NCBI GenBank assembly: GCA_021848345.1
Contig: JAJZUV010000012.1
Coordinates: 28,529-92,528 of the forward strand
Direction: 5' to 3'
From: Pseudomonadota bacterium
GTDB lineage: Bacteria; Pseudomonadota; Gammaproteobacteria; Burkholderiales; Burkholderiaceae_C
Length of the DNA: 64,000 nucleotides
How positions within the stretch are numbered: position 1 is the first letter of the stretch; each line of letters starts with the position of its first letter. Under the pieces are notes generated by a model, which did no database searches, was not told the DNA's origin, and saw nothing but the letters and a program-made list of their open reading frames with translations. A program made the translations under genes and the position numbers. Of the stretch, positions 46,292 through 54,762 are shown piece by piece.

Positions 46292-46798
46292 GTGCCCGCG
46301 TTGCTCAACCGTCCCCGGCGCTCCCCCGCCAGCCCTCTCCCCGCCGCGCAACGCGGCCCGCGCACCGAGGTGCGGCAGTCGCCGGTGCACGGCAAGGGCG
46401 TGTTCGTGCGCCGTCCGATTGCCGCCGGCGCGCGCATTCTCGAATACCGCGGCGAACACATCGGGTGGAAGGAGGCGCTGCGGCGCCACCCCCACGACCC
46501 GGACCAACCCAACCATACCTTCTATTTCTCCCTGGAGACAGGAGGGGTCATCGACGCCAACGTGGGGGGCAACAGCGCGCGCTGGATCAACCACTCCTGC
46601 GCACCCAACTGCGAGGCGCGGGAGATCGACGGGCGCGTGTTCATCCACGCGCTGCGCGACCTGGGTGCTGGCGAGGAACTGTTCTACGACTATCACCTGA
46701 GCCTCGACGAGCGCCACACGCCCAGGCTCAAGCGCGAATACGCCTGCCGCTGCGGCGCGCCGGATTGCCGCGGCACCATGCTGGCGCCCAAGCGCTGA
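46292..46798 (+). CDS. SET-domain protein (putative lysine methyltransferase)
   Basis: 168 residues from GTG 46292. Complete SET core: VRQSPVHGKGVFVRRPIAAGARILEYRGEHI, then ARWINHSCAPNCEAREIDGRVFIHALRDLGAGEELFYDY (NHSCxPN and the catalytic Tyr in YDY), and a post-SET zinc cluster CRCGAPDCRGTM. The substrate is unknown; bacterial members may methylate nucleoid or ribosomal proteins. An in-frame ATG at 46226 could add 22 residues; no good ribosome site decides between them. It is followed by birA 13 bp downstream. Confidence 0.85.
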   Translation: MPALLNRPRRSPASPLPAAQRGPRTEVRQSPVHGKGVFVRRPIAAGARILEYRGEHIGWKEALRRHPHDPDQPNHTFYFSLETGGVIDANVGGNSARWINHSCAPNCEAREIDGRVFIHALRDLGAGEELFYDYHLSLDERHTPRLKREYACRCGAPDCRGTMLAPKR

Positions 46799-46811
46799 GG
46801 GACAAGCGCGC

Positions 46812-47642
46812 GTGAACCTGGCCGCCTCCGCCGCCCCGTGCGATGCGCCCTCCGAGGACACGGCGGCCGCCGCGGCGCTGCAAGGCGCACTGGAGGCAGC
46901 CGGCCACGGCTGCGCGGTGCACTGGCTGGCCGAGACCGGCTCCACCAATTCCGACCTGCTGGCCCAGGTGCGCGCCGGGCGCGGCACCGTGCAATGCCTG
47001 GTCGCCGGGCACCAGAGCGCCGGCCGCGGCCGGCGCTCGCGCAACTGGCACGACCAGGCGCCGGACGGCGCCGGCGCCGCGCTGTTGTGCTCGACCTCGT
47101 GGCCGCTGCCGCGCGGCTGCGAACTGGCGGGGCTGAGCCTGGCCGTGGGCGTGTGGCTGGCGCAGGCGCTGCGCGCCCTGGGCCTGCGCCACGCGGCCCT
47201 GAAATGGCCCAACGACCTGCTGCTCGGGTCGCGCAAGCTGGCGGGCATCCTGGTGGAGGTGGCCGATGCGCCGGATGCGCGCTGGGCGGTCATCGGCATC
47301 GGCCTGAACCTGCGCGCCCCACAAGGCCTGGCGCAGGCCGCCAGCCTGGAGCAGGCCGGTGTGGCGGCCGGGCGCTGGCAGGTGCTGGGGGCCTTGCTGC
47401 CGCGCCTGCTGTCGGGCCTGCAGGGATTCGCGCAACGCGGCTTCGCGCCGTGGATGGACGAATGGAACAGCCTGCACGCCTGGGCCGGAGCCCCGGTGCA
47501 GGTGCTGGGCGAGGACGGCGTGCCGCGCCTGCGGGGCGAGGCGCTGGGGGTGGACGAACACGGTTTCCTGTGGCTTCGCACCGCGCAGGGGCGCGAGCGC
47601 GTGGCCAGTGGTGACGTGTCGCTGCGCATGCAACAAGACTGA
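46812..47642 (+). CDS. birA: Biotin-[acetyl-CoA-carboxylase] ligase, lacking the HTH domain
   Basis: 276 residues. Activates biotin and transfers it to the carboxylase carrier protein. STNSDLLAQVRAG, GHQSAGRGRRSRNWHD (biotin loop), LKWPNDLLLGSRKLAGILVEV and the SH3-like C-terminal domain are present. The N-terminal winged helix of E. coli BirA is absent, so it should not act as a repressor. Start is GTG 46812. It is followed by a SPOR protein 20 bp downstream; no coaX is seen between them. Confidence 0.93.
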   Translation: MNLAASAAPCDAPSEDTAAAAALQGALEAAGHGCAVHWLAETGSTNSDLLAQVRAGRGTVQCLVAGHQSAGRGRRSRNWHDQAPDGAGAALLCSTSWPLPRGCELAGLSLAVGVWLAQALRALGLRHAALKWPNDLLLGSRKLAGILVEVADAPDARWAVIGIGLNLRAPQGLAQAASLEQAGVAAGRWQVLGALLPRLLSGLQGFAQRGFAPWMDEWNSLHAWAGAPVQVLGEDGVPRLRGEALGVDEHGFLWLRTAQGRERVASGDVSLRMQQD

Positions 47643-47662
47643 GCCGAGGGAGCCGAAGGAAC

Positions 47663-48583
47663 ATGCTGCGCAAGCTGGTGTTGTTGCTGCTGCTGGGCAA
47701 CCTGGTGTTGTGGGCCTGGTCCCACGGCGCGCTCGCCGCCTTCGGCTGGGCCGCGCCGCGCGGGGGCGAGCCGCAGCGCCTGCGCGAACAGGTGCAGGCG
47801 TCGAGCCTGGTGCTGCTCGGCCCGGACGGTCAGCCGCTGGCGGCCTCGGCGCCCGTGTCCGCGACCGCGCCGGCGAAGCCAGGCGCATCGCCGGGCTCTT
47901 CGCCGGCGTCCTCGGCGCAAGGAGCCTCATCGCCATCGCCCGACGCGCCCGCCTCCGGCGCGGGCGCAGGCTCTGCGCCGGCCGCATCGGCGCCCGACGA
48001 CAGTTCGAAGGTGAGCGCCGGGGCCGCGGCAGCCGCCGCCAGCGCTCCGGCCCCGGCGGCCTCCGCCGCGCCGGCGCGCAGCGCATCCGGCGCGTTGACC
48101 CAGGCCGCCGCGCAGGCCACCACCTGTGCACGCATCGGCCCCTACACGGGGCAGCCCGATGCGAAACTGGGCGCCGCGCTGCAGGCGGCCGGCCTGCGCG
48201 TCCAGGCACTCCGCCAGGACCTGCCCGAGCAATGGATGGTGTTCATGGGTCCCTACGCGAACAGCACCGATCTGCAACGCAAGCTCGACGAACTGCGCCG
48301 ACTTTCGCTGCCCGCGGGCAGTTTCATCCAGGTCACCGGCCGCCCGCGCTACGAACCGGGCATTTCCCTGGGGGTGTTCGACCAGCGCGCGCAGGCCCAG
48401 GTGCAACTCAAACACCTGCAGGCGCACGGCGTGCAGACGGCTCACGTGGTGCAGCGCAACCTGGGCATGCAGGCGCAGTACTGGGTGCTGCCCGCCCTGA
48501 ACGCCGACCAGGCACAGCGCCTGCGCGCCCTGCCGGCCTTGCGCGCGGCCGACATGCACGCGCAGGACTGTCCGGCCCGCTGA
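47663..48583 (+). CDS. SPOR-domain inner-membrane protein
   Basis: 306 residues: one N-terminal transmembrane helix (MLRKLVLLLLLGNLVLWAW), a long Ala/Pro/Ser-rich periplasmic linker (about 60-150), and a SPOR domain around QALRQDLPEQWMVFMGPYANSTDLQRKLDELRRL. SPOR domains bind denuded septal peptidoglycan, suggesting a cell-division or envelope role. A second SPOR-like repeat (LGVFDQRAQAQVQLKHLQAHGVQ) follows. Downstream of birA. Confidence 0.85.
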   Translation: MLRKLVLLLLLGNLVLWAWSHGALAAFGWAAPRGGEPQRLREQVQASSLVLLGPDGQPLAASAPVSATAPAKPGASPGSSPASSAQGASSPSPDAPASGAGAGSAPAASAPDDSSKVSAGAAAAAASAPAPAASAAPARSASGALTQAAAQATTCARIGPYTGQPDAKLGAALQAAGLRVQALRQDLPEQWMVFMGPYANSTDLQRKLDELRRLSLPAGSFIQVTGRPRYEPGISLGVFDQRAQAQVQLKHLQAHGVQTAHVVQRNLGMQAQYWVLPALNADQAQRLRALPALRAADMHAQDCPAR

Positions 48584-48627
48584 ATCGTCGCGCACCGGGC
48601 TCCGCCCGACGCACGCATCCGGCGTGC

Positions 48628-49560
48628 TCAACTCGACTGCGTCTGCCCCAGCGCGAGGATGGGCGGGTCGCGGTAGGTTTCGTCGATCGTGTAGCCCTGG
48701 CTGCGCAACTCCCGCTCGTCGCGCAGGCGCCGGGCCGCGGAGCGTTCCAGCGCAGCGGGAATCAGTTCCTTCCAGCGAAGCATGTCCTGGACGTTGCGGA
48801 AGGACTTCCAGAAATGCGGCGTCTCACTTTCCAGTTCGATGGAGAACATGTAGACCCCACCCATCTTGGAATTGCGCAGGGCGGGTTCGTCGATGACGTT
48901 CACGCTCAGATAGACCCCGTCAGCCCAGAAATTCCAGTACGGCAGTTTGCGATTGAGTTGCATCCACTGCTCCAGCGAGGGCACGGTTCGTGGGTCTAGC
49001 GGGTAGTGGCCGTTTTGCGCGAGGGCATGGCGCATCGCCTCGGGGCCGCGCAGGCGCGGCTCCGATGGCAGGATGTGCCTTCGCCATCCCGCCCGCAGGA
49101 TGTCGTCGAACAGCGCGAACAGCCTGTCGCGGGCGAGCGCGTGCGGGACCCGCTCTCCGTCCATCGCGAAGGCTCCGATGTTCCAGGCGTAGATGCCCTC
49201 CTCGGGAACTTCCGGACTGCTGGAACCCATGACATCGGACACCCTGGGAATGTCGAAGCTGTACGCGCCTTGGAGGTAGCGCACGCGGCCAAGCGCGTCC
49301 AGCGGCCAGTCGCGCTTGTAGAAGTGCATGCCCACCGGCTTGCGTTCGATGCCGGCGCCCGCGGCGCGAAGATCGAATTGGCTGGGGTCGCCGAGCGCGA
49401 TGGTTGCTGGAGAGTCGGCCATGGCTTGAGGAGTGGAAAACGGGGAATGGAGGGCGCCGCGCCCCCAGCGAATGACGGGCGGTAGCGCGGCGACGCCGCA
49501 GGCGGCGGCACCCGCGAGAAGAAGGCGTCGGCGCCCCGGGCGCGGACGCGGCTCAGGCAT
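48628..49560 (-). CDS. Exported or anchored protein of unknown function
   Basis: 310 residues; I do not recognise the family. The N-terminus PRPGRRRLLLAGAAACGVAALPPVIRWG is a signal or anchor. The rest is soluble, Trp/Tyr-rich and without repeats (VGMHFYKRDWPLDALGRVRYLQG, IYAWNIGAFAMDGERVPHAL, YWNFWADGVYLSVNVIDEPAL). Its start overlaps the end of the gene at 49553 by 8 bp, so the two form one translationally coupled operon and probably act together. Confidence 0.78.
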   Translation of the reverse strand: MPEPRPRPGRRRLLLAGAAACGVAALPPVIRWGRGALHSPFSTPQAMADSPATIALGDPSQFDLRAAGAGIERKPVGMHFYKRDWPLDALGRVRYLQGAYSFDIPRVSDVMGSSSPEVPEEGIYAWNIGAFAMDGERVPHALARDRLFALFDDILRAGWRRHILPSEPRLRGPEAMRHALAQNGHYPLDPRTVPSLEQWMQLNRKLPYWNFWADGVYLSVNVIDEPALRNSKMGGVYMFSIELESETPHFWKSFRNVQDMLRWKELIPAALERSAARRLRDERELRSQGYTIDETYRDPPILALGQTQSS

Positions 49561-50716
49561 AGCGGACCCCCAGGATGCGCAACTCCTCCAGCATGCGCTG
49601 CTGGCATGGGCCGTTCATCAGCGTGTGATATTGATCCGCCGTTCGGCGGATCCATTTCATGCGTTCGCGGTAGGCGTGCAGCTGGATGCCCGGCGGCGCG
49701 TCGGAGCGCCACTCCGGATCCTCCACGAACTCGTTCGCACTGAAGCTGAGTTGCATGCGGAACGTGAGCGGCGTGCCCTCGCTGTTCATGGGCATTCCCA
49801 TCTTGCGGGCCTTCTCGAGCTCCTTCTGGAACTTGGGGTTGCCGTAGATCAGGCCCTGCAATACCTCGCCCTGTTCGTGGCGTGCCATCGCCCAGAGGTG
49901 TTGCATCGCGAGTTTGGCCTGCTTGTCGGGATCGGTCTCGGCTTCGAAAACCTTCCAGCCGTCGATGGCCTCGCGCATCAGCGGCGCCAGGCGCAGCTGG
50001 CCGATGGGCGCGCCCAGGGTCGCGCTGTTCTCGTCGAAATTCCAGGGAATGTTGGGCACGGCCTCGCTGGCCCATTCCTGCTTGCCCACGTTGGACAGCA
50101 CGACGGGCTCGAAATCCTGCGCGTTGCGCTCGGCCGCGCACATCTCCACCGAATCCGGGCATACCGCCCAGGCGTAGTGCCACGGCAGCGCGTCGTTGTA
50201 CAGCCACAGGTTGCCCTTGCCCAGCGCGCTCAGCGTGGCGGGCCCGTAGAACTGAAGCGCCCAGTTCTGGATCGTGAAAGCCACCTGCTTGGACGCGAAG
50301 GCCGCCAGGCCCGCCCAGTAGAAGCGCCCGCGGCGCGCGGGGTCGCCGTGTCGGTCGCTTTCCAGGTACAAGCGCGCATAGCCCCCGGCGATGCGCTCCG
50401 CGCGCATGGCGTAGCGCACGACCTTGCCGGCGTACTCGGCCCGCAGATAGGGTTCGATGTCGGTCCATTGCCCCTGCTCGTTCTTGTAGCGCGGCACGGG
50501 CCAGTCGGGATCGGGCAGCGGATCCGGGGAGATGATGGTGGGCGTCTCCCGGCTCAGATCGAGCATCCTGGGCCGGCGCAGCTTGATCCGGGGATACAGC
50601 TGCAGCATCGCGTGCTGCTGCGCCACGCTCCAGAACGAGCAGCAGGGGCATCGCACCTGCTGCGGCGGGCCGGGGTTGCGCACGGTGTGCAGGATGAACT
50701 TCAGGTGCTCGGGCAT
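49553..50716 (-). CDS. Conserved protein of unknown function (possibly DUF2515-like)
   Basis: 387 residues with no signal peptide. An N-terminal CPCCSF cluster, a central region FYWAGLAAFASKQVAFTIQNWAL, then LGKGNLWLYNDALPWHYAWAV, and a C-terminal helical part EQGEVLQGLIYGNPKFQKELEKARK. From memory it faintly resembles DUF2515 proteins seen near secretion-system genes, but I cannot confirm this. First gene of a two-gene operon with 48628-49560. Confidence 0.78.
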   Translation of the reverse strand: MPEHLKFILHTVRNPGPPQQVRCPCCSFWSVAQQHAMLQLYPRIKLRRPRMLDLSRETPTIISPDPLPDPDWPVPRYKNEQGQWTDIEPYLRAEYAGKVVRYAMRAERIAGGYARLYLESDRHGDPARRGRFYWAGLAAFASKQVAFTIQNWALQFYGPATLSALGKGNLWLYNDALPWHYAWAVCPDSVEMCAAERNAQDFEPVVLSNVGKQEWASEAVPNIPWNFDENSATLGAPIGQLRLAPLMREAIDGWKVFEAETDPDKQAKLAMQHLWAMARHEQGEVLQGLIYGNPKFQKELEKARKMGMPMNSEGTPLTFRMQLSFSANEFVEDPEWRSDAPPGIQLHAYRERMKWIRRTADQYHTLMNGPCQQRMLEELRILGVRYA

Positions 50717-50966
50717 GGCGGTCTGGCGGGTGACGCGCGAAGCGTTCCCGCCAGACTAGACCCGTCCCCCAAGCCCGTGCCGGCGTGGGGATGCACTGCA
50801 TGTCGGCCTCGGTCGTGGCGTCCAGCCCATTGGCGTTCAGCACGAACAGCACCTGACGCGACGAACAACACTACAGCGCGCATGGAACCGCCCGCCTCGC
50901 CGTGCCTCTAAATCATGGTCGGGGTTGCCAAGCCTGGCACCCGCTCGACTCTGAAGAGGACTCGCG
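50717..50966. other. Intergenic region between divergent units
   Basis: 250 bp between the unknown operon (minus) and the methyltransferase gene (plus). No gene I can support. AAGAGGA sits eight bases before the ATG at 50967 and is a good ribosome site. Confidence 0.4.
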
Positions 50967-52112
50967 ATGCCAAGAACTGCAGGCCTGGCCCGGCACGGAC
51001 CATCCGACGCAGAGGGATTGGGAGCCTATCTCGAGCGCTTATGCCAGCGCATGCCCCAGGCTCGCTCATACCTCGATCCCTCCTGGTTGCCCGAATCCCT
51101 GTCGAACCCGCGAGCCGGCGGTCGCCCCGCGCTGCCCGAGACGAGCGAATCAGGGGGCTTTGACGGGAACGTAGGCAAGCAGTACGCAAGCGTACAACTC
51201 GACCCGACGCGTTACATGCGCCGTGCCACCGGCTATGCCGCGCTTGTCCAGGCGCTCCAACGCTTCCGAGGCCCCTGGTCGGCAGGCGACGTGTTGCTCG
51301 ACGCTCTGGCAGGAAACGGCACCTTTGCCCGGGTGGTCGAACGTCTTTGCCCCGAGATGCCCCAGTACGTGGGATGCGATACCTCGCTGACCATGGCCGC
51401 CAGCGGTCTGGACAACGGGCGCCTCATCTTCTGGGACGATGCCCGCTCACACATGCTGCGGGAATCCTTCGCCGACTACGCGGTCGCTTCCTACGGCTTG
51501 CATCACGTTGCCTGCGCCGACCGCGAGGATTACGTTGCCGGAATCCTGAGGCGCCTCAAGCCCGGCGGGACCATCGTTCTACAGGACTTCGACCGCGGCT
51601 CGGCGACGGCTCGATGGTATTCGGAATTTATCCATAAGTACCGTAGTTGCGGGCATGCCTTCACGCATTTCACCCAGCATGCCCTCGGAAGCCTGCTGGC
51701 GAAGAGCGGGGCGATTCACATCGAGAATCATGTCGTCTACGACCCATTCCTTCTGACCGTCGACGATACCGAATCCTTCGAATGCAGCAAGATCAGGTTC
51801 GCGCGAGACATGATCGATCTCTTCGCATTGGACGGCCTGCGCGATGGATCCAGCCAGACATCTGACGCGACCGCGCTGTTCGATTCGATGGAGCCCTATT
51901 TCAGACTCGAGCCCCGAATATTCAGTGAGCTTCAGGCAGCGCGACCGAACTACATCGAAGGCGGCACGCTGTGCAGCCGGGGGCGTCTCGTGACGACATC
52001 TCGCCGGGAGGCGAAGGCGCGACTGGGTGAAATCTGCGCAGGCCCCTGGTGCCGATGCCTTCCTCCTGCCGGGCCCTATCGGCGGCGAGTGGCAACCATG
52101 AGGGTGCTTTGA
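50967..52112 (+). CDS. Class I SAM-dependent methyltransferase
   Basis: 381 residues. The Rossmann core at about 75-210 shows motif I as LLDALAGNGTFARVVERL (a GNG variant of GxGxG), acidic end YVGCDTSLTM, motif IV region YAVASYGLHHVACADREDYV and LKPGGTIVLQDFDRG. About 70 extra residues at the N-terminus and 150 at the C-terminus probably hold a substrate domain. The stop is directly followed by the ATG of a Bcr/CflA-type exporter, suggesting modification and export of one small molecule (inference). The substrate is unknown. Confidence 0.85.
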   Translation: MPRTAGLARHGPSDAEGLGAYLERLCQRMPQARSYLDPSWLPESLSNPRAGGRPALPETSESGGFDGNVGKQYASVQLDPTRYMRRATGYAALVQALQRFRGPWSAGDVLLDALAGNGTFARVVERLCPEMPQYVGCDTSLTMAASGLDNGRLIFWDDARSHMLRESFADYAVASYGLHHVACADREDYVAGILRRLKPGGTIVLQDFDRGSATARWYSEFIHKYRSCGHAFTHFTQHALGSLLAKSGAIHIENHVVYDPFLLTVDDTESFECSKIRFARDMIDLFALDGLRDGSSQTSDATALFDSMEPYFRLEPRIFSELQAARPNYIEGGTLCSRGRLVTTSRREAKARLGEICAGPWCRCLPPAGPYRRRVATMRVL

Positions 52113-53306
52113 ATGCACCCCTCGAGCACGCTCGAGCGAGGCGCGATCCTGGCTTCGTGCAGCATGCTCGTGGTGGGCCTGGCGGCAGTGGACTTCTTCA
52201 ACCCCTCACTTCCGTACATCATGGCTTCTTTCGACGCGACGGAGGTCGCGGTCAAGAACCTGGCTGTGGTCTATCTGGTGGTGTTGGGCCTTGCCCAATT
52301 CGCCTATGGATCGCTCAGCGATCGCATCGGACGGAGGCCCTTGGTCGTGGCCGGGCTGGTGATCTCGGCCGCGGGCATGCTGCTGTGCGCCCAGGCGAAC
52401 AGCCTGACCGCCTTGTATCTCGGACGCGTGGTGACGGCGTGCGGGAGCGCCGCATGCACCGTGATGGCTCGCGCGGTGATCGTGGACGTGTTTCACACGG
52501 AAGCTGCGCTCAGGCGGGGATTTGGATACTTCGCGACCTCGAGTCAGCTCTCGCCAGCCCTCGCGCCACTTGCCGGCGCGTGGATCCAGGAACACGCCGG
52601 ATGGCGAGTCGTCTTCCTGTGCATGGCTGTCGTGACAGTCGCGGCTGCGCTGCTGCTCAGCCGCATGAGGGAGACCCACCATCCCGATCGAGAGCCGGGA
52701 CCTGCAAAGCCGGCATGGGTGGCCTACGCCAGGCTGCTGCGGGACCGGAAGTTCCTCGGCTACAGCGCGGCGTCGGCGTTGATTTTTGTGTTCACCTTCG
52801 GCTTCTACGCGTCGGCTCCCTACGCCTTTCATGCTCTTGGCTTCAATGCGATGGAAAACGCATCGTCCTACCTGATCTATGCGGCAGGCCTGCTTTGTGG
52901 CGCCATGGCGGTGACGCGCCGAAGTGGCGCATGGTCAGCGCGCCGCATCTATGGAGCGGCGCTTGGCGCCTATGTGGTGGTGTTGAGTCTGGCCGTGGCG
53001 ACGAAACCTGCGAACTCCCTGCTTTGGGCCGTGCTCCTGGCGTGGGTGCTGGGCGCGATCAGCGGCATCGCGGCGCCTCTCGCCCTGGCACTGGGCCTGG
53101 GTCGATGCCAGACCGACAAGGGCGCGGCGAGTGCCGTTCAAGGCGCCGTCAAGATGGCGGGCGCAGGGCTTGCGATGCTGGCCTTCGATCTCGTGCGGAT
53201 CACGGACTTCGCCGTGCTGCTGCAGGTATTCCTGGGTATCGCGATGGCGTTGGCGCTCGTGCATCTGCTGCTCTGCCGGTCGCCACGAAGTCTCGGCGAT
53301 GGCTAA
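52113..53306 (+). CDS. Bcr/CflA-type MFS exporter
   Basis: 397 residues, twelve predicted helices. The MFS loop 2-3 motif is YGSLSDRIGRRPLVVAGL; the TM1 region VGLAAVDFFNPSLPYIMASF and the TM5 antiporter-type segment SPALAPLAGAWIQEHAGWR are typical of drug/proton or siderophore exporters of the Bcr/CflA group. It starts at the base after the methyltransferase stop, so the two are certainly co-translated. Export of a methylated metabolite or siderophore is a guess. Confidence 0.9.
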   Translation: MHPSSTLERGAILASCSMLVVGLAAVDFFNPSLPYIMASFDATEVAVKNLAVVYLVVLGLAQFAYGSLSDRIGRRPLVVAGLVISAAGMLLCAQANSLTALYLGRVVTACGSAACTVMARAVIVDVFHTEAALRRGFGYFATSSQLSPALAPLAGAWIQEHAGWRVVFLCMAVVTVAAALLLSRMRETHHPDREPGPAKPAWVAYARLLRDRKFLGYSAASALIFVFTFGFYASAPYAFHALGFNAMENASSYLIYAAGLLCGAMAVTRRSGAWSARRIYGAALGAYVVVLSLAVATKPANSLLWAVLLAWVLGAISGIAAPLALALGLGRCQTDKGAASAVQGAVKMAGAGLAMLAFDLVRITDFAVLLQVFLGIAMALALVHLLLCRSPRSLGDG

Positions 53307-53433
53307 CAGGCTGTCGAAGTACCGGAGGGGGTCGCGTTGGCGCAAGGCGGCGGCTCGAGTCCGGCCGCTGGCGCAGCGCGCCCCGACGCCGACCGCCGCT
53401 CGCCCGTGAATTCTTGCCGCAGCGCTCCAGCGA

Positions 53434-54636
53434 TCAGGCGCAGGCGTCCTGGCCCAGCCAGCGCCGCACCAGGTGCACCCAGAAGCTGGCGCCCAGGGGC
53501 AGGATCTCGTCGTTGAAGTCGTAGCTGGCGTTGTGCAGGGTGCAGGGGCCGGCGCCATGGCCGGGCATGCGGTGGTCGCCCGCGCCGTTGCCGATGATCA
53601 CGTAGGAACCCGGGCATTGCTGCAGCATGTAGGAGAAGTCCTCGGCGCCCATCGAGGGCTCGAAGACCAGCACCCCCTGCTCGCCCACCAGTTCGAGCAG
53701 CACGCGGCGCGCGAACTCGGTGGGTCCGGCGTGGTTGACCGTGGGCGGGTAGTTGCGCGAGAACTCGAAGTCGCAGCTCAGGCCGAAGGCCTGCGCGGTG
53801 TGGGTGGCGATGCGCTGCATGTTGGCCTCGATCATGTCGAGCAGCGCGGTGCTGAAGGTGCGCACCGTGCCCTGCAGCTCCACGCTGTCGGGAATGACGT
53901 TGGTGGCCTCGCCGCCGTGCACCATGGTCACCGAGACCACGCCGGCCTCCAGGGGGTTCTTGTTGCGGCTGACCACGCTTTGCAGCGCCAGCACGATCTG
54001 GCAGGCCACCGGCACCGGGTCCAGCCCCAGGTGGGGCATGGCCGCGTGCGAGCCCCTGCCTCGCACGACGATGCGGAATTCGTTGCTCGACGCCATCACC
54101 GGGCCGGTGTTCACGGCGAACTTGCCGGCCTCGATGCCCGGCCAGTTGTGCATGGCGAACACGGCGTCCACGGGGAAGCGCTCGAACAGTCCGTCGCGCA
54201 GCATTTCCCGGGCCCCGCCTCCGCCTTCCTCGGCGGGCTGGAAAATGCACACCACGCGCCCCGGAAAATCGCGCTCGCGGCTCAGGTGGCGCGCGGCGGC
54301 CAGCAGCATCGCGGTATGGCCGTCGTGCCCGCAGGCGTGCATGCGCCCGGGGTGCCGGCTGGCATGATCGAAGGTGTTCTTCTCGGTCACCGGCAGCGCG
54401 TCGATGTCGGCGCGCAGGCCGATCGAGCGCGTGCCGGACTGGCGCCCCTGGATGACGCCGACCACGCCGGTGCGTCCGAGCCCGCGGTGCACCTCGATGC
54501 CCCAGTCCTGCAACTGCTGGGCGATCTTGTCCGAGGTGCGGCGCTCCTCGAAACAAAGTTCCGGATGTGCGTGAATATCCCGACGAATTTGTCGGAAGAG
54601 CGCCGCCTCCGCGACGATGGAATCGATGATTTGCAT
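53434..54636 (-). CDS. M20-family amidohydrolase (hippurate hydrolase type)
   Basis: 400 residues. Zinc-dependent aminoacylase/carboxypeptidase: HAHPELCFEE, IGLRADIDALPV, MHACGHDGHTAMLLAAARHL, FQPAEEGGGGAREML, and SMGAEDFSYMLQQCPGSY. The dimerisation insert lies between. It hydrolyses N-acyl amino acids; the exact substrate is not readable. It is divergent from the molybdopterin oxidoreductase. Confidence 0.92.
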   Translation of the reverse strand: MQIIDSIVAEAALFRQIRRDIHAHPELCFEERRTSDKIAQQLQDWGIEVHRGLGRTGVVGVIQGRQSGTRSIGLRADIDALPVTEKNTFDHASRHPGRMHACGHDGHTAMLLAAARHLSRERDFPGRVVCIFQPAEEGGGGAREMLRDGLFERFPVDAVFAMHNWPGIEAGKFAVNTGPVMASSNEFRIVVRGRGSHAAMPHLGLDPVPVACQIVLALQSVVSRNKNPLEAGVVSVTMVHGGEATNVIPDSVELQGTVRTFSTALLDMIEANMQRIATHTAQAFGLSCDFEFSRNYPPTVNHAGPTEFARRVLLELVGEQGVLVFEPSMGAEDFSYMLQQCPGSYVIIGNGAGDHRMPGHGAGPCTLHNASYDFNDEILPLGASFWVHLVRRWLGQDACA

Positions 54637-54762
54637 GTCCAGCCACCTCGGGACTCCGGACCGCGGCGGCCCGGGCTTTCCCGATTGTCGCGCATGCGCG
54701 CCACGACAGCATCCCTGTTACTCCGTGATTCCGGCGCCAACAGCGCCTAGACTGCGGGGATC

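Noticed and set aside
48996..50852. 618-codon minus-strand frame beginning MLFVLNANGLDATTEADMQC
   Set aside because: It runs through both genes of the unknown operon in the wrong frame. The first 40 codons look mildly protein-like, but no family or ribosome site supports a gene or remnant at 50760-50852.
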